19,915 nucleotides of DNA from Caldifarciminota bacterium (GTDB lineage Bacteria; WOR-3; Hydrothermia; WGAB01). The stretch is taken from assembly GCA_015489295.1 (NCBI GenBank), contig WGAB01000069.1, forward strand, positions 1 through 19,915, in the 5' to 3' direction. Positions 13,501-19,915 of this stretch are shown piece after piece. The number at the start of each line of letters is the position of its first letter. Position 1 is the stretch's first letter. The notes under the pieces were generated by a model. It was not told where the DNA came from, made no database searches, and saw only the letters and a list, made by a program, of their open reading frames with translations. The translations under genes and the position numbers were made by a program.

Positions 13501-14996
13501 CGGTGATAGGCCAGAATGGGACCTTTACCGAAGGCATGTCCTTCGCTTATGGCGGGGAAAACAGCTGGATCGACCACCTGGAACCCGGGACCACGACGGC
13601 ATTCCTCATTTTTGCCAACAGCAGCCCCTCCTATGGCTGTGGCGTGGCCAACGACGCCGGCACTTACCGTACCGTGGGCCTCTCCTTTGAACTGGGAGGC
13701 CTCGAGGACGGCGCCAGTCGGAAAACGCTGCTCCTGCAGGGCATCATGGACTTTTTCCTGGGTTCCTCGGTGAGCCCGCCTCGGATGGTGCTCACTCCGG
13801 AGAGTTTTGACGAAACCGTGGTGGCGGGCGATTCCCTGGTGCGCACCCTGTGGATTCAGAACCAGGGGGAGCGCTCCCTGGCGTTTTCCCTTTCGTACTC
13901 GGCGAGCAAGACCCGGGCCCAGCAGCGGCTGGCATTTGTGCCCAAGACGCAGGCGCAGGGTAAAGGGGCTCCCGAGGCCCACGGGTTCCCCCCGACCAAG
14001 GGTTCCGGCGGGCCCGATGGCTTTGGGTACGAGTGGCGGGATTCCAACGCCTCCGGTGGCCCTTCCTTCGATTGGATCGAGATTTCCAGCACGGGTGCAC
14101 CCCTGGCCCTGGGGGACGATGATTCCGCTGTGGTGGACCTCCCCTGGGCCTTCCCCTTTTACGGCTCGTCCTACACCAGCGTAACCGTGTCCTCCAACGG
14201 CTACCTGACCTTTGGTTCCGACGGCACCGACTTTTCCAACGATCCCATCCCCAGCACCACGCTCCCCAACGCCTTCATTGCTCCCTTCTGGGATGACCTG
14301 AATCCCAGTACCGACGGCGAGGTCTATGCGCTGTACGATTCCACCGCCGACCGGTTCGTGGTGGAATGGAGCGGGGTGCCCCATTACGGCGGCACTGCTC
14401 CCTACACCTTTGAGGTGATCCTTTACCCGGACGGGCGCATCCTGTTCCAGTACCTGGACATGCAGGGCGACCTCACCTCGGCCACGGTGGGCATCGAGAA
14501 TCCGGAGGGCACCGATGGCCTGCCGGTGGTGTACAACGCCGCCTATGTGGAAAACCAACTGGCCGTGGAAATCGCCGTGCCCGCCCGCTGGATCCGGTTC
14601 TCGCCCACCTCCGGCACCGTGGCCCCCGGAGAACAGGCCGAGATCCGCCTCGTGTTCGACGCCACCGAACTGGACACGGGCACCTATGCCGACACCCTGT
14701 ACGTGCACAGCAACGATCCCGATCGCCCGGTTACCCCGGTTCCCGTCCACCTTGCCGTTGCCGCGTGGCTCTATGGCGATCTGGACCAGGACGGTCGGCT
14801 GACCTCCCTGGATCTCGCTCTGCTGGCCGACTATCTGTACCACGGGGGTGAGGCTCCGGACCCCCTGGACCTCGGGGATGTCAACCGCGACGGCACCGTG
14901 GACGACCAGGACCTTGTGGCCCTGAGCCACCGGGTGATGGGCTCGGCAAAGCACCCGGCGGTCCGTCCCCAGAGGACTCTTCCGGAGAGGAGGTGA
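10548..14996 (+). CDS. Secreted C25 (gingipain-type) cysteine peptidase with dockerin
   Basis: This is a 1482-residue secreted protease. A signal peptide (about 1-19) and a propeptide-like region (about 20-215) precede the C25 catalytic domain (about 217-540). The catalytic His415 lies in VYSGHGYE and Cys448 in ESFACLTGSY; their spacing of 33 residues is that of RgpB gingipain as I recall it. Then follow an Ig-like domain (about 545-640), two CARDB-like segments (about 650-865), a ThuA/glutamine-amidotransferase-like fold (about 867-1070), an ASH-like segment, a nidogen-like module (about 1165-1345), a second ASH-like segment and a type I dockerin (about 1408-1466) with loops DLDQDGRLTSLD and DVNRDGTVDDQD. 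No T9SS sorting domain is seen. AAGGAGG precedes the ATG. Its stop lies inside the next gene's ribosome binding site. Confidence 0.9.
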   Translation: MRPMAGWLLVLLAAFPLGAGLRIQNAGSQTRISLTLENLQRQTVAHAGHTFLRFSVEGLGVTSTPGDPRVPVLRRLFLAASPEEVQVSVHVRRRRVVDLGATPLEPVQPPVPKVPGAKVPFTWNQERYAQDAPYPGFLWRVKPAGTLRGQPLVLLEVYPVQYRPAQNQIELLELDLTVTVPPPTIRHPEKLSAPFLGALKRLAVNSATLDRVPPAPIGYLILVPDAYQSTLAPYAGWLVARGYHVTVAPLSEVGTSATEIRQYIQNAYNTWSVPPSFVLLVGDVDAIPNFTGQGTGNPDTDLNYGLMDDADYFPDVYVGRWSVSSADELAQVVNKALSYQQTAWSAGRAWAQRAYFMASDDASYHQVAEGTHLYAMGVVRAHGMVADSLFEYYGTGTPVATALNDGRALAVYSGHGYEQGWAGPSFGISDVYNLTNTDRYPLVESFACLTGSYAAYDTCFMEAWLRAPDRGAVAALGSSVTSYWDEDDVLERRMFDAQFDSNIVWVMGFVNTAKYALYLHYGNTGTVRRYFEMYNLFGDPALDVFTQAPETLYVDHADHLPLGTQNLTVTVTDPSGPVPDALVGIRNAADSLVASGYTDASGQVTLPVTVAANDTLFVTVTAHNHAPSYTQVLPQTEGPYVSLHSWTLNDGNGDGHPNPAESATLTVCVKNVGTQTAYGVQGILRAPSGVTLTDSQETFGTLAPGDSVIVPDAYGLEFSQDLADGQSLGFTLVFTYTLGDSTVSSFSMTVYAPKLVLGQVTVDDSSGNSTVDPGEPTTVYPAAHNVGHLGLEGVTGLLRTSDPYIQLVDSVAEYGSVDAGAEVAGSGFVFRADPSTPLHHAARFAVVWSSGFYTFADTFEVVIGVGGDFLVWDPDPNHSSGPVIYSILKDSLGYTGDYTTSLSDYADDLPYYRTLFVCVGIYSDNYRIQAGSSEAQWIEDYLAQGGNVYLEGGDVWYYDPTVGGHDFGPSFGIHALADGSGDLATVIGQNGTFTEGMSFAYGGENSWIDHLEPGTTTAFLIFANSSPSYGCGVANDAGTYRTVGLSFELGGLEDGASRKTLLLQGIMDFFLGSSVSPPRMVLTPESFDETVVAGDSLVRTLWIQNQGERSLAFSLSYSASKTRAQQRLAFVPKTQAQGKGAPEAHGFPPTKGSGGPDGFGYEWRDSNASGGPSFDWIEISSTGAPLALGDDDSAVVDLPWAFPFYGSSYTSVTVSSNGYLTFGSDGTDFSNDPIPSTTLPNAFIAPFWDDLNPSTDGEVYALYDSTADRFVVEWSGVPHYGGTAPYTFEVILYPDGRILFQYLDMQGDLTSATVGIENPEGTDGLPVVYNAAYVENQLAVEIAVPARWIRFSPTSGTVAPGEQAEIRLVFDATELDTGTYADTLYVHSNDPDRPVTPVPVHLAVAAWLYGDLDQDGRLTSLDLALLADYLYHGGEAPDPLDLGDVNRDGTVDDQDLVALSHRVMGSAKHPAVRPQRTLPERR

Positions 14997-15002
14997 ACGG
15001 TC

Positions 15003-15404
15003 ATGACGCGGCAAACTTCGCCGCCCAGAAGACTGTATCGGTCCCGCCGCGACCGGATGGTGGCCGGCGTGTGCGGCGGGATCGCCGAGTATCTGGAAAT
15101 CGACCCGATTCTCGTGCGTTTGGTGTTCCTGGCTTTGCTGTTTTCCGGCGTCGGCGTACTGCTGTACCTCGTGGCCTGGATCTTGATACCTGAACGCCCC
15201 ATCGAGGAGGAAACCCAGACGCCCCCGGGTGAAACCGACGTCGAGCACCTGCGCCGTCTTCGCCGCAATACCGGGATCCTCCTGATCGTGGTGGGCGCCC
15301 TGCTGCTCATCGGCGAGTTTTTCCCGGCCTGGGACCTGATCCGCTTCTGGCCTCTGCTCCTCATCCTGCTGGGCCTTTACCTGCTCCAGGGGAGGGCGTC
15401 GTGA
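15003..15404 (+). CDS. PspC-domain membrane protein
   Basis: This 133-residue protein has a PspC domain (about 10-66): RSRRDRMVAGVCGGIAEYLE, then DPILVRLVFLALLF and a hydrophobic helix ending AWILIPE. A charged linker follows, then a second hydrophobic part (about 92-130) like the LiaI/LiaF or DUF5668 membrane region (GILLIVVGALLLIGEFFPAW, FWPLLLILLGLYLL). PspC-type proteins sense or respond to envelope stress at the inner membrane. The ribosome binding site GGAGGTGA contains the stop codon of the C25 peptidase gene, and its own stop overlaps the SppA-like start, so expression of all three is likely linked. No pspA or psp regulator gene is in the window. Confidence 0.9.
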   Translation: MTRQTSPPRRLYRSRRDRMVAGVCGGIAEYLEIDPILVRLVFLALLFSGVGVLLYLVAWILIPERPIEEETQTPPGETDVEHLRRLRRNTGILLIVVGALLLIGEFFPAWDLIRFWPLLLILLGLYLLQGRAS

Positions 15405-17650
15405 TGCTGTGGCTCGCCGCGATGCTCTGGAGCGCCCTGGCCGGTGGAGGCTCGGTGTCGGCGGTGCCGCCGGAATACGCCCTCTGGACCAACCCTGCGG
15501 CCATTGGCCTGTTTCAGGGATGGGTACTGACGGCCCGAGAGCAAACCGGCGAAGTGGCCGTGGCCTTTGGCCCCTTGGCCTACGGGGTTTCCACGGATCG
15601 GGTTCTGCAGGTGGGCGTCGGCATGTCGGTGAAGGGTCCGTTCCGCCTGGGCCTGGCCGCCCGGACCGGGCCGTCGGCCGGGGCGCAGGTGGCCACCCTG
15701 TTCCGCCAGCGCTATGGGTCCTTCGGAGCCCGGGTTTGGGGCTTCCGGGATCGCACCTTTGCCGCGGCTGGCGGGCTCGCCCTTCGACCTGGGGTCGATG
15801 GGCTCACCCTGTACGCGGATGCCAACGCGCGGTTCGCCCGAAGCGGCGACCCCGAGGTGCGGTTCCAGGTGGGGGCCTTTGTGCAACCCACACAGGGGGT
15901 ACACCTGGAGGCCTCCTGGAGTGCCACTCCGGACCTCGAGGATCCGGTGTTCCGGGCTGGCCTGGACCTGTCTTTCTCCCGGATCCGCGTGGGCGTGGGG
16001 CAGAGTACCCGCAGGGAAACCCAGGTTACGGCGGCGGTTTCCAGGCGTCCGTATCCCTCCTGGATCCCTCAACGGCGGTACCTCAAATGGGCCCTGACAG
16101 GACCGATATCCGAGGACCCGGCGACGGGCCTGTGGACCCGCAGACCCTCCTTTACGGAACTCCTGCTGGCCCTGCGGCAGGCCGCCCGGGACCCTGGTGT
16201 TCGGGGCGTGCTGCTGCAACTGGAAAACCCAGAAGCCCTGGCCTGGAACCAGCTGGAGGAGATTCGCCAGGCCCTGGACACCCTGAGGGCCTACGGCAAG
16301 CCGGTGGCGGCCTACCTGGAGGTGCTCACGCTGAAGGGCCTGTATCTGGCCAGTGGCGCCGATCAGGTCCTCATGCCCCCCACCGGTATGGTGCTCCTGA
16401 CCGGCCTTGGTGTGGAGAAAATTTACCTGAAGCACACCCTGGAGAAACTGGACATTGAGGTGCAGGCCCCCCATATCGGCCGCTACAAGTCGGCTGTGGA
16501 ACCCCTGATCCGGGACCGGATGTCCGAAGCCGACCGGGAGCAGACCCGCGCCCTGCTCGTGGACATCCAGCGGGTGGTGCGGGAAGACCTCCTGAAGCGG
16601 GGCAGGGTACCGGCCGAACGCCTGGATTCGCTGCTGTACCACGGGTTCCTGGGCGATGCCGAGCAGGCCGAAACCCTGGGCCTGGTGGACACCCTTGTGC
16701 CGCGGCACCGCTTAGAGAAAACCCTGCGGCACCGCTGGAAAACCCGGCGCGAAAAGTCGCTCGTGGCCTATGCCTCCGGAAACCTGCAGATGCAAACCTT
16801 CCGCTGGGTGCCGGAGCCACCGCAGGTGGCCGTGGTAACCCTGGAGGGAAGCATCGTGACCGGCCGGAGCGGCACCTCGCCCTGGCCCGTGATCGGCGGC
16901 AAGTACATCGGCTCCTCTTCGGTGGCCCGGCTGCTCCGAAATCTGGCCTCCAACCGCAGGGTGCGGGCTGTGGTGCTGCGGGTGAACTCCCCGGGCGGCT
17001 CAGCCCTGGCCTCCGACATCATCTGGCAGGCGGTACGGGACCTGCGGGCAAAGAAACCCGTGGTGGTCTCCATGGGGCGACTGGCGGCCTCCGGCGGCTA
17101 CTACATTTCCTGTGGCGCCGACCTCATCTTTGCCGACCGGAGCACCATTACCGGATCCATCGGCATCCTGGCTGCCAAGTTTGCCCTGGGCAACCTGTTC
17201 CGGCGGTGGGGGCTCACCCGGGATACCGTACTGCTATCTCCCCACGCCGACGCCTGGTCCCTCTGGCGCCCCCTTTCCGACGAGGAGCTGGCCGCCCTGG
17301 ACCGGTACCTGCATCGGGGGTATCAGGCCTTTCTTCGTCGGGTGAGCGAGGGCCGCGGAATTCCGGTGGCCCGGGTCGACTCGCTGGGCCGGGGCCGGGT
17401 GTGGTCGGGCCTCCGGGCCGATTCCTTGGGCCTGGTCGACAGCCTGGGAGGTGTGGTGGAGGCCATCCGTGCGGCCGCCCAGAGGGCTGGTCTGAAACCC
17501 GGAGAGTACCAGGTGGCGGTGTACACCACCCAGCCTCGAAACCTGGGGTTCCTGGGCCTGTTCAACACGGAAATGTGGCACCAGGGGATCGGGCTCTGGC
17601 TCCACGAGCCCTACCTTTACCACATGGGCTTTGTGCCGTTGCCGGAGTGA
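15401..17650 (+). CDS. sppA: SppA-type S49 peptidase with N-terminal barrel-like domain
   Basis: From residue 226 this is a tandem S49 peptidase of the long SppA type, which cleaves leftover signal peptides. The general base is Lys363 (IGRYKSAVEP) and the nucleophile Ser564 (LAASGGYYIS); their spacing of 201 matches E. coli SppA (Lys209, Ser409). The oxyanion region VNSPGGSA is present. The first 225 residues are unusual: a signal peptide, then a TNPAAIGLF motif and repeated short beta strands (VAVAFGPLAYGVS, VGVGMSVKGPFRLGLAA), as in PorV-like outer-membrane barrels, instead of a simple anchor. The start is GTG 15401 or ATG 15404; both lie after GGGAGGG, and the region overlaps the pspC stop. 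It may work at the outer membrane, which is inferred. Confidence 0.88.
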   Translation: MMLWLAAMLWSALAGGGSVSAVPPEYALWTNPAAIGLFQGWVLTAREQTGEVAVAFGPLAYGVSTDRVLQVGVGMSVKGPFRLGLAARTGPSAGAQVATLFRQRYGSFGARVWGFRDRTFAAAGGLALRPGVDGLTLYADANARFARSGDPEVRFQVGAFVQPTQGVHLEASWSATPDLEDPVFRAGLDLSFSRIRVGVGQSTRRETQVTAAVSRRPYPSWIPQRRYLKWALTGPISEDPATGLWTRRPSFTELLLALRQAARDPGVRGVLLQLENPEALAWNQLEEIRQALDTLRAYGKPVAAYLEVLTLKGLYLASGADQVLMPPTGMVLLTGLGVEKIYLKHTLEKLDIEVQAPHIGRYKSAVEPLIRDRMSEADREQTRALLVDIQRVVREDLLKRGRVPAERLDSLLYHGFLGDAEQAETLGLVDTLVPRHRLEKTLRHRWKTRREKSLVAYASGNLQMQTFRWVPEPPQVAVVTLEGSIVTGRSGTSPWPVIGGKYIGSSSVARLLRNLASNRRVRAVVLRVNSPGGSALASDIIWQAVRDLRAKKPVVVSMGRLAASGGYYISCGADLIFADRSTITGSIGILAAKFALGNLFRRWGLTRDTVLLSPHADAWSLWRPLSDEELAALDRYLHRGYQAFLRRVSEGRGIPVARVDSLGRGRVWSGLRADSLGLVDSLGGVVEAIRAAAQRAGLKPGEYQVAVYTTQPRNLGFLGLFNTEMWHQGIGLWLHEPYLYHMGFVPLPE

Positions 17651-17653
17651 TCC

Positions 17654-18874
17654 TTAACGAAGAACCATCACCCGCAGGGTACGGCCGGGCTGCTTCAGGA
17701 AGTACAGGCCTTCGGGAAGGAGGGCAGGCCAGGGAACCCGGCTTCCAGCGGGCACTCGAAGGGTAAAGAGTTTTCGTCCCTCAGCCGAGTAGGCGGTCCA
17801 TTGACCTGCTGGTAGCTCGAGCCGGCCCTGCCGAACCCACAGGGTGCGGGGGCCGGTGCCGGCAGCGCCCGGCCAGGGCCGAGCCTCGGCCACCTCCACG
17901 GTGAGCCGCTGCCAGGTTTGGCCGCCGTCGTCGGTCAGGAGCAGCACGCTGGAATCCCCCACGGCTGCGCCGTGCAGGGCGTCCTGAAAGTCCAGGTCAA
18001 ACAGGGTCACCTGGGTGGGGGCCGGCTGGAGTTGCCAGGTTTGGCCGCCGTCGGTGGTGTGCAGGATCGTGCCGAACTTGCCCACGGCCCAGCCTTCGGT
18101 GGCGCTCACGAACTGCACGGCCCGCAAAGTGTGGCCCACTGGGGGCGTTTGGTCCTGCCAGGTTTGGCCGCCGTCCGTGGTGTGCAGGATGATGGGCTCG
18201 TAGTTGCCCGTGTCGGTGCCGCCCACCACCCAGCCGGTTTGGCCGTCCACGAACCAGGTGTCCAGGTAGTCGTAGGTGCTGTCGTCGCGCAGCAGGTCCC
18301 AGGTTTGGCCGCCGTCGGTGGTATGAAAGATCATGCCCTGGCCGCCGTCCACGCCGAAGGGGATGCCGCCTGCCATAAAGCACTCGTCGGCGCTGATGGG
18401 TGCGACGCCGTAGAAATCGGTCATGCGGCCCTCCAGCACCAGGTACCATTGCCAGGTTTGGCCGCCGTCCGTGGTGCGGAACCAGATCTTGTCGCCGGCC
18501 GCGGCCCAGCCCACCTGGTCGTTCAGCATCCGGATGCGGGTGATGTACTTGCTGCCGCCGTAGTTCTGCAGGGTCCAGGACTGGCCGGCGTCCTCCGTGT
18601 AGAACACAAAACTGACATCACCCGCGAGCCAGCCGGTGGTGCCGTTCACGAAGTCTAGGTCCCACATGGGTTTCACCTGGCCGCCGGCCAGGGCGTTGCG
18701 TGAGTACCAGGTGGTGCCCCGGTCGGGCGAGTAGAGGGCGTTGACCAGGCTGTCGTGGAGCACGGCGATCCACAGGGTGTCGCCGTGGTAAGAGACACCA
18801 TGCAGGATGGAACCCCGGGCCACGGCCACCGTGGCCAGCAGGGCGATGCCTACGGAAACAAACCGATGCTTCAT
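17654..18874 (-). CDS. Secreted Ycf48/BNR-like beta-propeller with T9SS sorting domain
   Basis: This 406-residue protein has a signal peptide (MKHRFVSVGIALLATVAVARG) and a propeller built from blades marked TTDGGQTWQ. Five exact DGGQTW motifs start at residues 136, 187, 234, 275 and 316, and weaker copies (SPDRGTTW, EDAGQSW) come earlier. Between them are LDFVNGTTGWLAGD-type strands, typical of Ycf48 and sialidase (BNR) propellers; these often bind proteins and need not be enzymes. The last ~55 residues (WTAYSAEGRKLFTLRVPAGS, then a GLYFLKQ strand and VMVLR end) match a T9SS type A sorting domain. The ATG overlaps the carboxypeptidase stop (ATGA) and follows GGAGGTTCCCG. Binding partner unknown; export by T9SS inferred. 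Confidence 0.85.
   Translation of the reverse strand: MKHRFVSVGIALLATVAVARGSILHGVSYHGDTLWIAVLHDSLVNALYSPDRGTTWYSRNALAGGQVKPMWDLDFVNGTTGWLAGDVSFVFYTEDAGQSWTLQNYGGSKYITRIRMLNDQVGWAAAGDKIWFRTTDGGQTWQWYLVLEGRMTDFYGVAPISADECFMAGGIPFGVDGGQGMIFHTTDGGQTWDLLRDDSTYDYLDTWFVDGQTGWVVGGTDTGNYEPIILHTTDGGQTWQDQTPPVGHTLRAVQFVSATEGWAVGKFGTILHTTDGGQTWQLQPAPTQVTLFDLDFQDALHGAAVGDSSVLLLTDDGGQTWQRLTVEVAEARPWPGAAGTGPRTLWVRQGRLELPAGQWTAYSAEGRKLFTLRVPAGSRVPWPALLPEGLYFLKQPGRTLRVMVLR
17912..18469 (-). repeat. Five identical 18-bp repeats encoding DGGQTW
   Basis: CCAGGTTTGGCCGCCGTC occurs on the plus strand at 17912, 18035, 18158, 18299 and 18452. The spacings are 123, 123, 141 and 153 bp, all whole codons, and equal one propeller blade (41-51 residues). 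Identical codon choice in all five copies suggests blades spread by internal duplication or are kept alike by recombination. Confidence 0.95.
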
Positions 18875-19915
18875 CGGGAACCTCCGAGTTTCACGATTTT
18901 GTATGATGCCTGAAAGGCAGGGGTATACAGGTTCCAGTCCACCATCCGGGGAAAGGTTCGGAACCACAGGAAATACACGCCCCGGGGCAACGATGTGAGG
19001 GGCACGGTCCAGTGGTACCCGCCGGGTTCCAGGGTTTGCTCCAGGCCCCACACACGGCGGCCCGAGGCATCCACCAGGTACAGGACAATGGGCTGGCGCA
19101 TGCCGATGCTGTTGGTCCATACCACCTCCACCGGGCCCTGCCGGGTCACGGTGGGCCGCACGATGGGTTGGTTCAGTTTGGGTGGGATCTCCAGCACCAC
19201 ATGGGCGCCCTCGGTGCCCACGGTCACCTGCAGGGTCTCCGGCGGCAGCCACCACTGGGGCCAGACTACCACCTGGTAGGTGCCGGGGTTTAGGAAGCGA
19301 TACATAAAGCCCGAGCCCTCCCGCACGGAGCGGCGGGGCATCTCTGGCCGGGTGTCCAGTTCCAGAATCGTGACTTCTATGGGATCCACCCGCCGGCCCG
19401 TGTACGCTTCGCGGACCTCCAGCCACAGCGCCGGCCCGTGGAGCACGCGGTCCAGCAGCCAGAACAGGCCCTGCAGGTTGTGGTTCACGATGGTGTCCAC
19501 CTCCCAGCCCGGCACCTGCACCCGGTACGAGCAGATTTCTACATCGTAGGCGAAGGTGCCCAGGGTGGCGTACTGCCAGTTCCGGGCCTTGCCGGGGTCT
19601 TCGCCGCCGTACAGGGCCTGGTAGGTGCCGGTGCCGGCATCGTTGGGAATGTGGTGGGCGAGATCAATGGCCAGGTCGTAAAACAGCGGGAACTCGGGCG
19701 CGCTGCTGTAGGGCGTGTACACGATCTCGCCCTGGCTCAGGGCCGGCGAGTGGTAATGGACGGCCAGGATGTGGTACATTCGCTCGCAGAGGTCGCGGAC
19801 GCCCGCGGCCTCGGGCTCGGAGAAGGGCGCCGGACCCCGGTAATAGGAGGAACAAGTGTCCGGGCTGGCCGCACTCCACCGGTACGCGAAGTTGCGGTTC
19901 AGATCCACGCCGTCG
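18871..19915 (-). CDS. Secreted M14 zinc carboxypeptidase with T9SS-like C-terminus (5' end outside window)
   Basis: The visible 347 residues are the C-terminal part of an M14 carboxypeptidase. They start at the substrate-binding motif DGVDLNRNFAYRW, followed by YYRGPAPFSEPEA, the zinc-ligand segment AVHYHSPA, and YDVEICSYR with the likely catalytic Glu. The first zinc ligands (HxxE) lie beyond the right edge. After the catalytic domain comes a carboxypeptidase-regulatory-like beta sandwich (about LWLEVREAYTGRRVDPIEV to VVLEIPP), then a C-terminus like a T9SS type A sorting domain (LYLVDASGRRVWGLE, LPRGVYFLWF, SYKIVKLG). It is probably secreted and removes C-terminal residues from peptides; specificity is unclear. 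Its TGA overlaps the start of the propeller gene, so the two are coupled. Confidence 0.9.
   Translation of the reverse strand, partial: DGVDLNRNFAYRWSAASPDTCSSYYRGPAPFSEPEAAGVRDLCERMYHILAVHYHSPALSQGEIVYTPYSSAPEFPLFYDLAIDLAHHIPNDAGTGTYQALYGGEDPGKARNWQYATLGTFAYDVEICSYRVQVPGWEVDTIVNHNLQGLFWLLDRVLHGPALWLEVREAYTGRRVDPIEVTILELDTRPEMPRRSVREGSGFMYRFLNPGTYQVVVWPQWWLPPETLQVTVGTEGAHVVLEIPPKLNQPIVRPTVTRQGPVEVVWTNSIGMRQPIVLYLVDASGRRVWGLEQTLEPGGYHWTVPLTSLPRGVYFLWFRTFPRMVDWNLYTPAFQASYKIVKLGGSR

Noticed and set aside
14760..14996. Evidence for a cellulosome
   Set aside because: There is a single dockerin on a protease, and no cohesin, scaffoldin or glycoside hydrolase is present in the window.
11073..15248. 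1391-aa open frame on the minus strand opposite the C25 peptidase
   Set aside because: The product is rich in Gly, His, Val and Gln with no domain or signal, while the plus strand has clear catalytic and dockerin motifs. Long antisense frames are expected at this base composition.
17912..18469. CRISPR-like or satellite repeat array
   Set aside because: The 18-bp repeats are in frame, encode DGGQTW of a propeller, and the intervals are coding with variable length.

Overview
The window is GC-rich bacterial chromosome, densely packed with genes on both strands; it shows no rRNA, tRNA, CRISPR array, insertion sequence or phage gene. The cell is Gram-negative with lipid A (lpxB, putative outer-membrane barrels, a lipoprotein). 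Two proteins end in C-termini resembling type IX secretion (T9SS) type A sorting domains. A giant C25 (gingipain-type) peptidase ends in a type I dockerin and carries a nidogen-like module of a kind common in uncultured FCB-superphylum lineages. Together these suggest a member of the FCB group or a neighbouring candidate phylum (WOR-3, Hydrothermae or Zixibacteria type). The exact phylum cannot be fixed from this window.

Region 1 (1-3962, minus strand) is one operon read leftward from a well-formed sigma70-like promoter (TTGACA, 17 bp, TACTAT) whose -10 box lies inside a 19-bp inverted repeat. Its order is: a 42-aa small ORF, two tandem duplicated SHOCT-domain membrane peptides, an OsmC-like thiol peroxidase relative, a Tat-exported two-domain multicopper oxidase, a putative outer-membrane beta-barrel, and an exported rhodanese that runs off the left edge. 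Junctions are tight, with ATGA overlaps at two of them. The content suggests an envelope metal/redox/sulfur stress module, and the oxidase-barrel pair recalls PcoA/PcoB. I do not recognise this exact combination; it is the best candidate here for an undescribed system.

Region 2 (3990-10519, plus strand) holds lpxB, a 1061-aa DUF4175-like membrane protein with a very long coiled coil, a TPR lipoprotein and argF (ornithine carbamoyltransferase). lpxB and the DUF4175-like gene have a TATAAT-like box 6-7 nt before the ATG and no Shine-Dalgarno sequence, which points to leaderless transcripts. The TPR lipoprotein has a full promoter, a leader and a strong ribosome binding site. A 13-bp hairpin follows argF.

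Region 3 (10548-17650, plus strand) holds the 1482-aa C25 peptidase with dockerin, a PspC-domain membrane protein, and an SppA-type S49 peptidase whose first ~225 residues look like an outer-membrane barrel rather than the usual membrane anchor. Overlapping stops, starts and ribosome binding sites suggest these three are translationally coupled.

Region 4 (17654-19915, minus strand) holds a Ycf48/BNR-like beta-propeller and, upstream of it with an ATGA overlap, an M14 zinc carboxypeptidase that runs off the right edge. Both have signs of T9SS export. This unit converges on region 3 with only 3 bp between stop codons.
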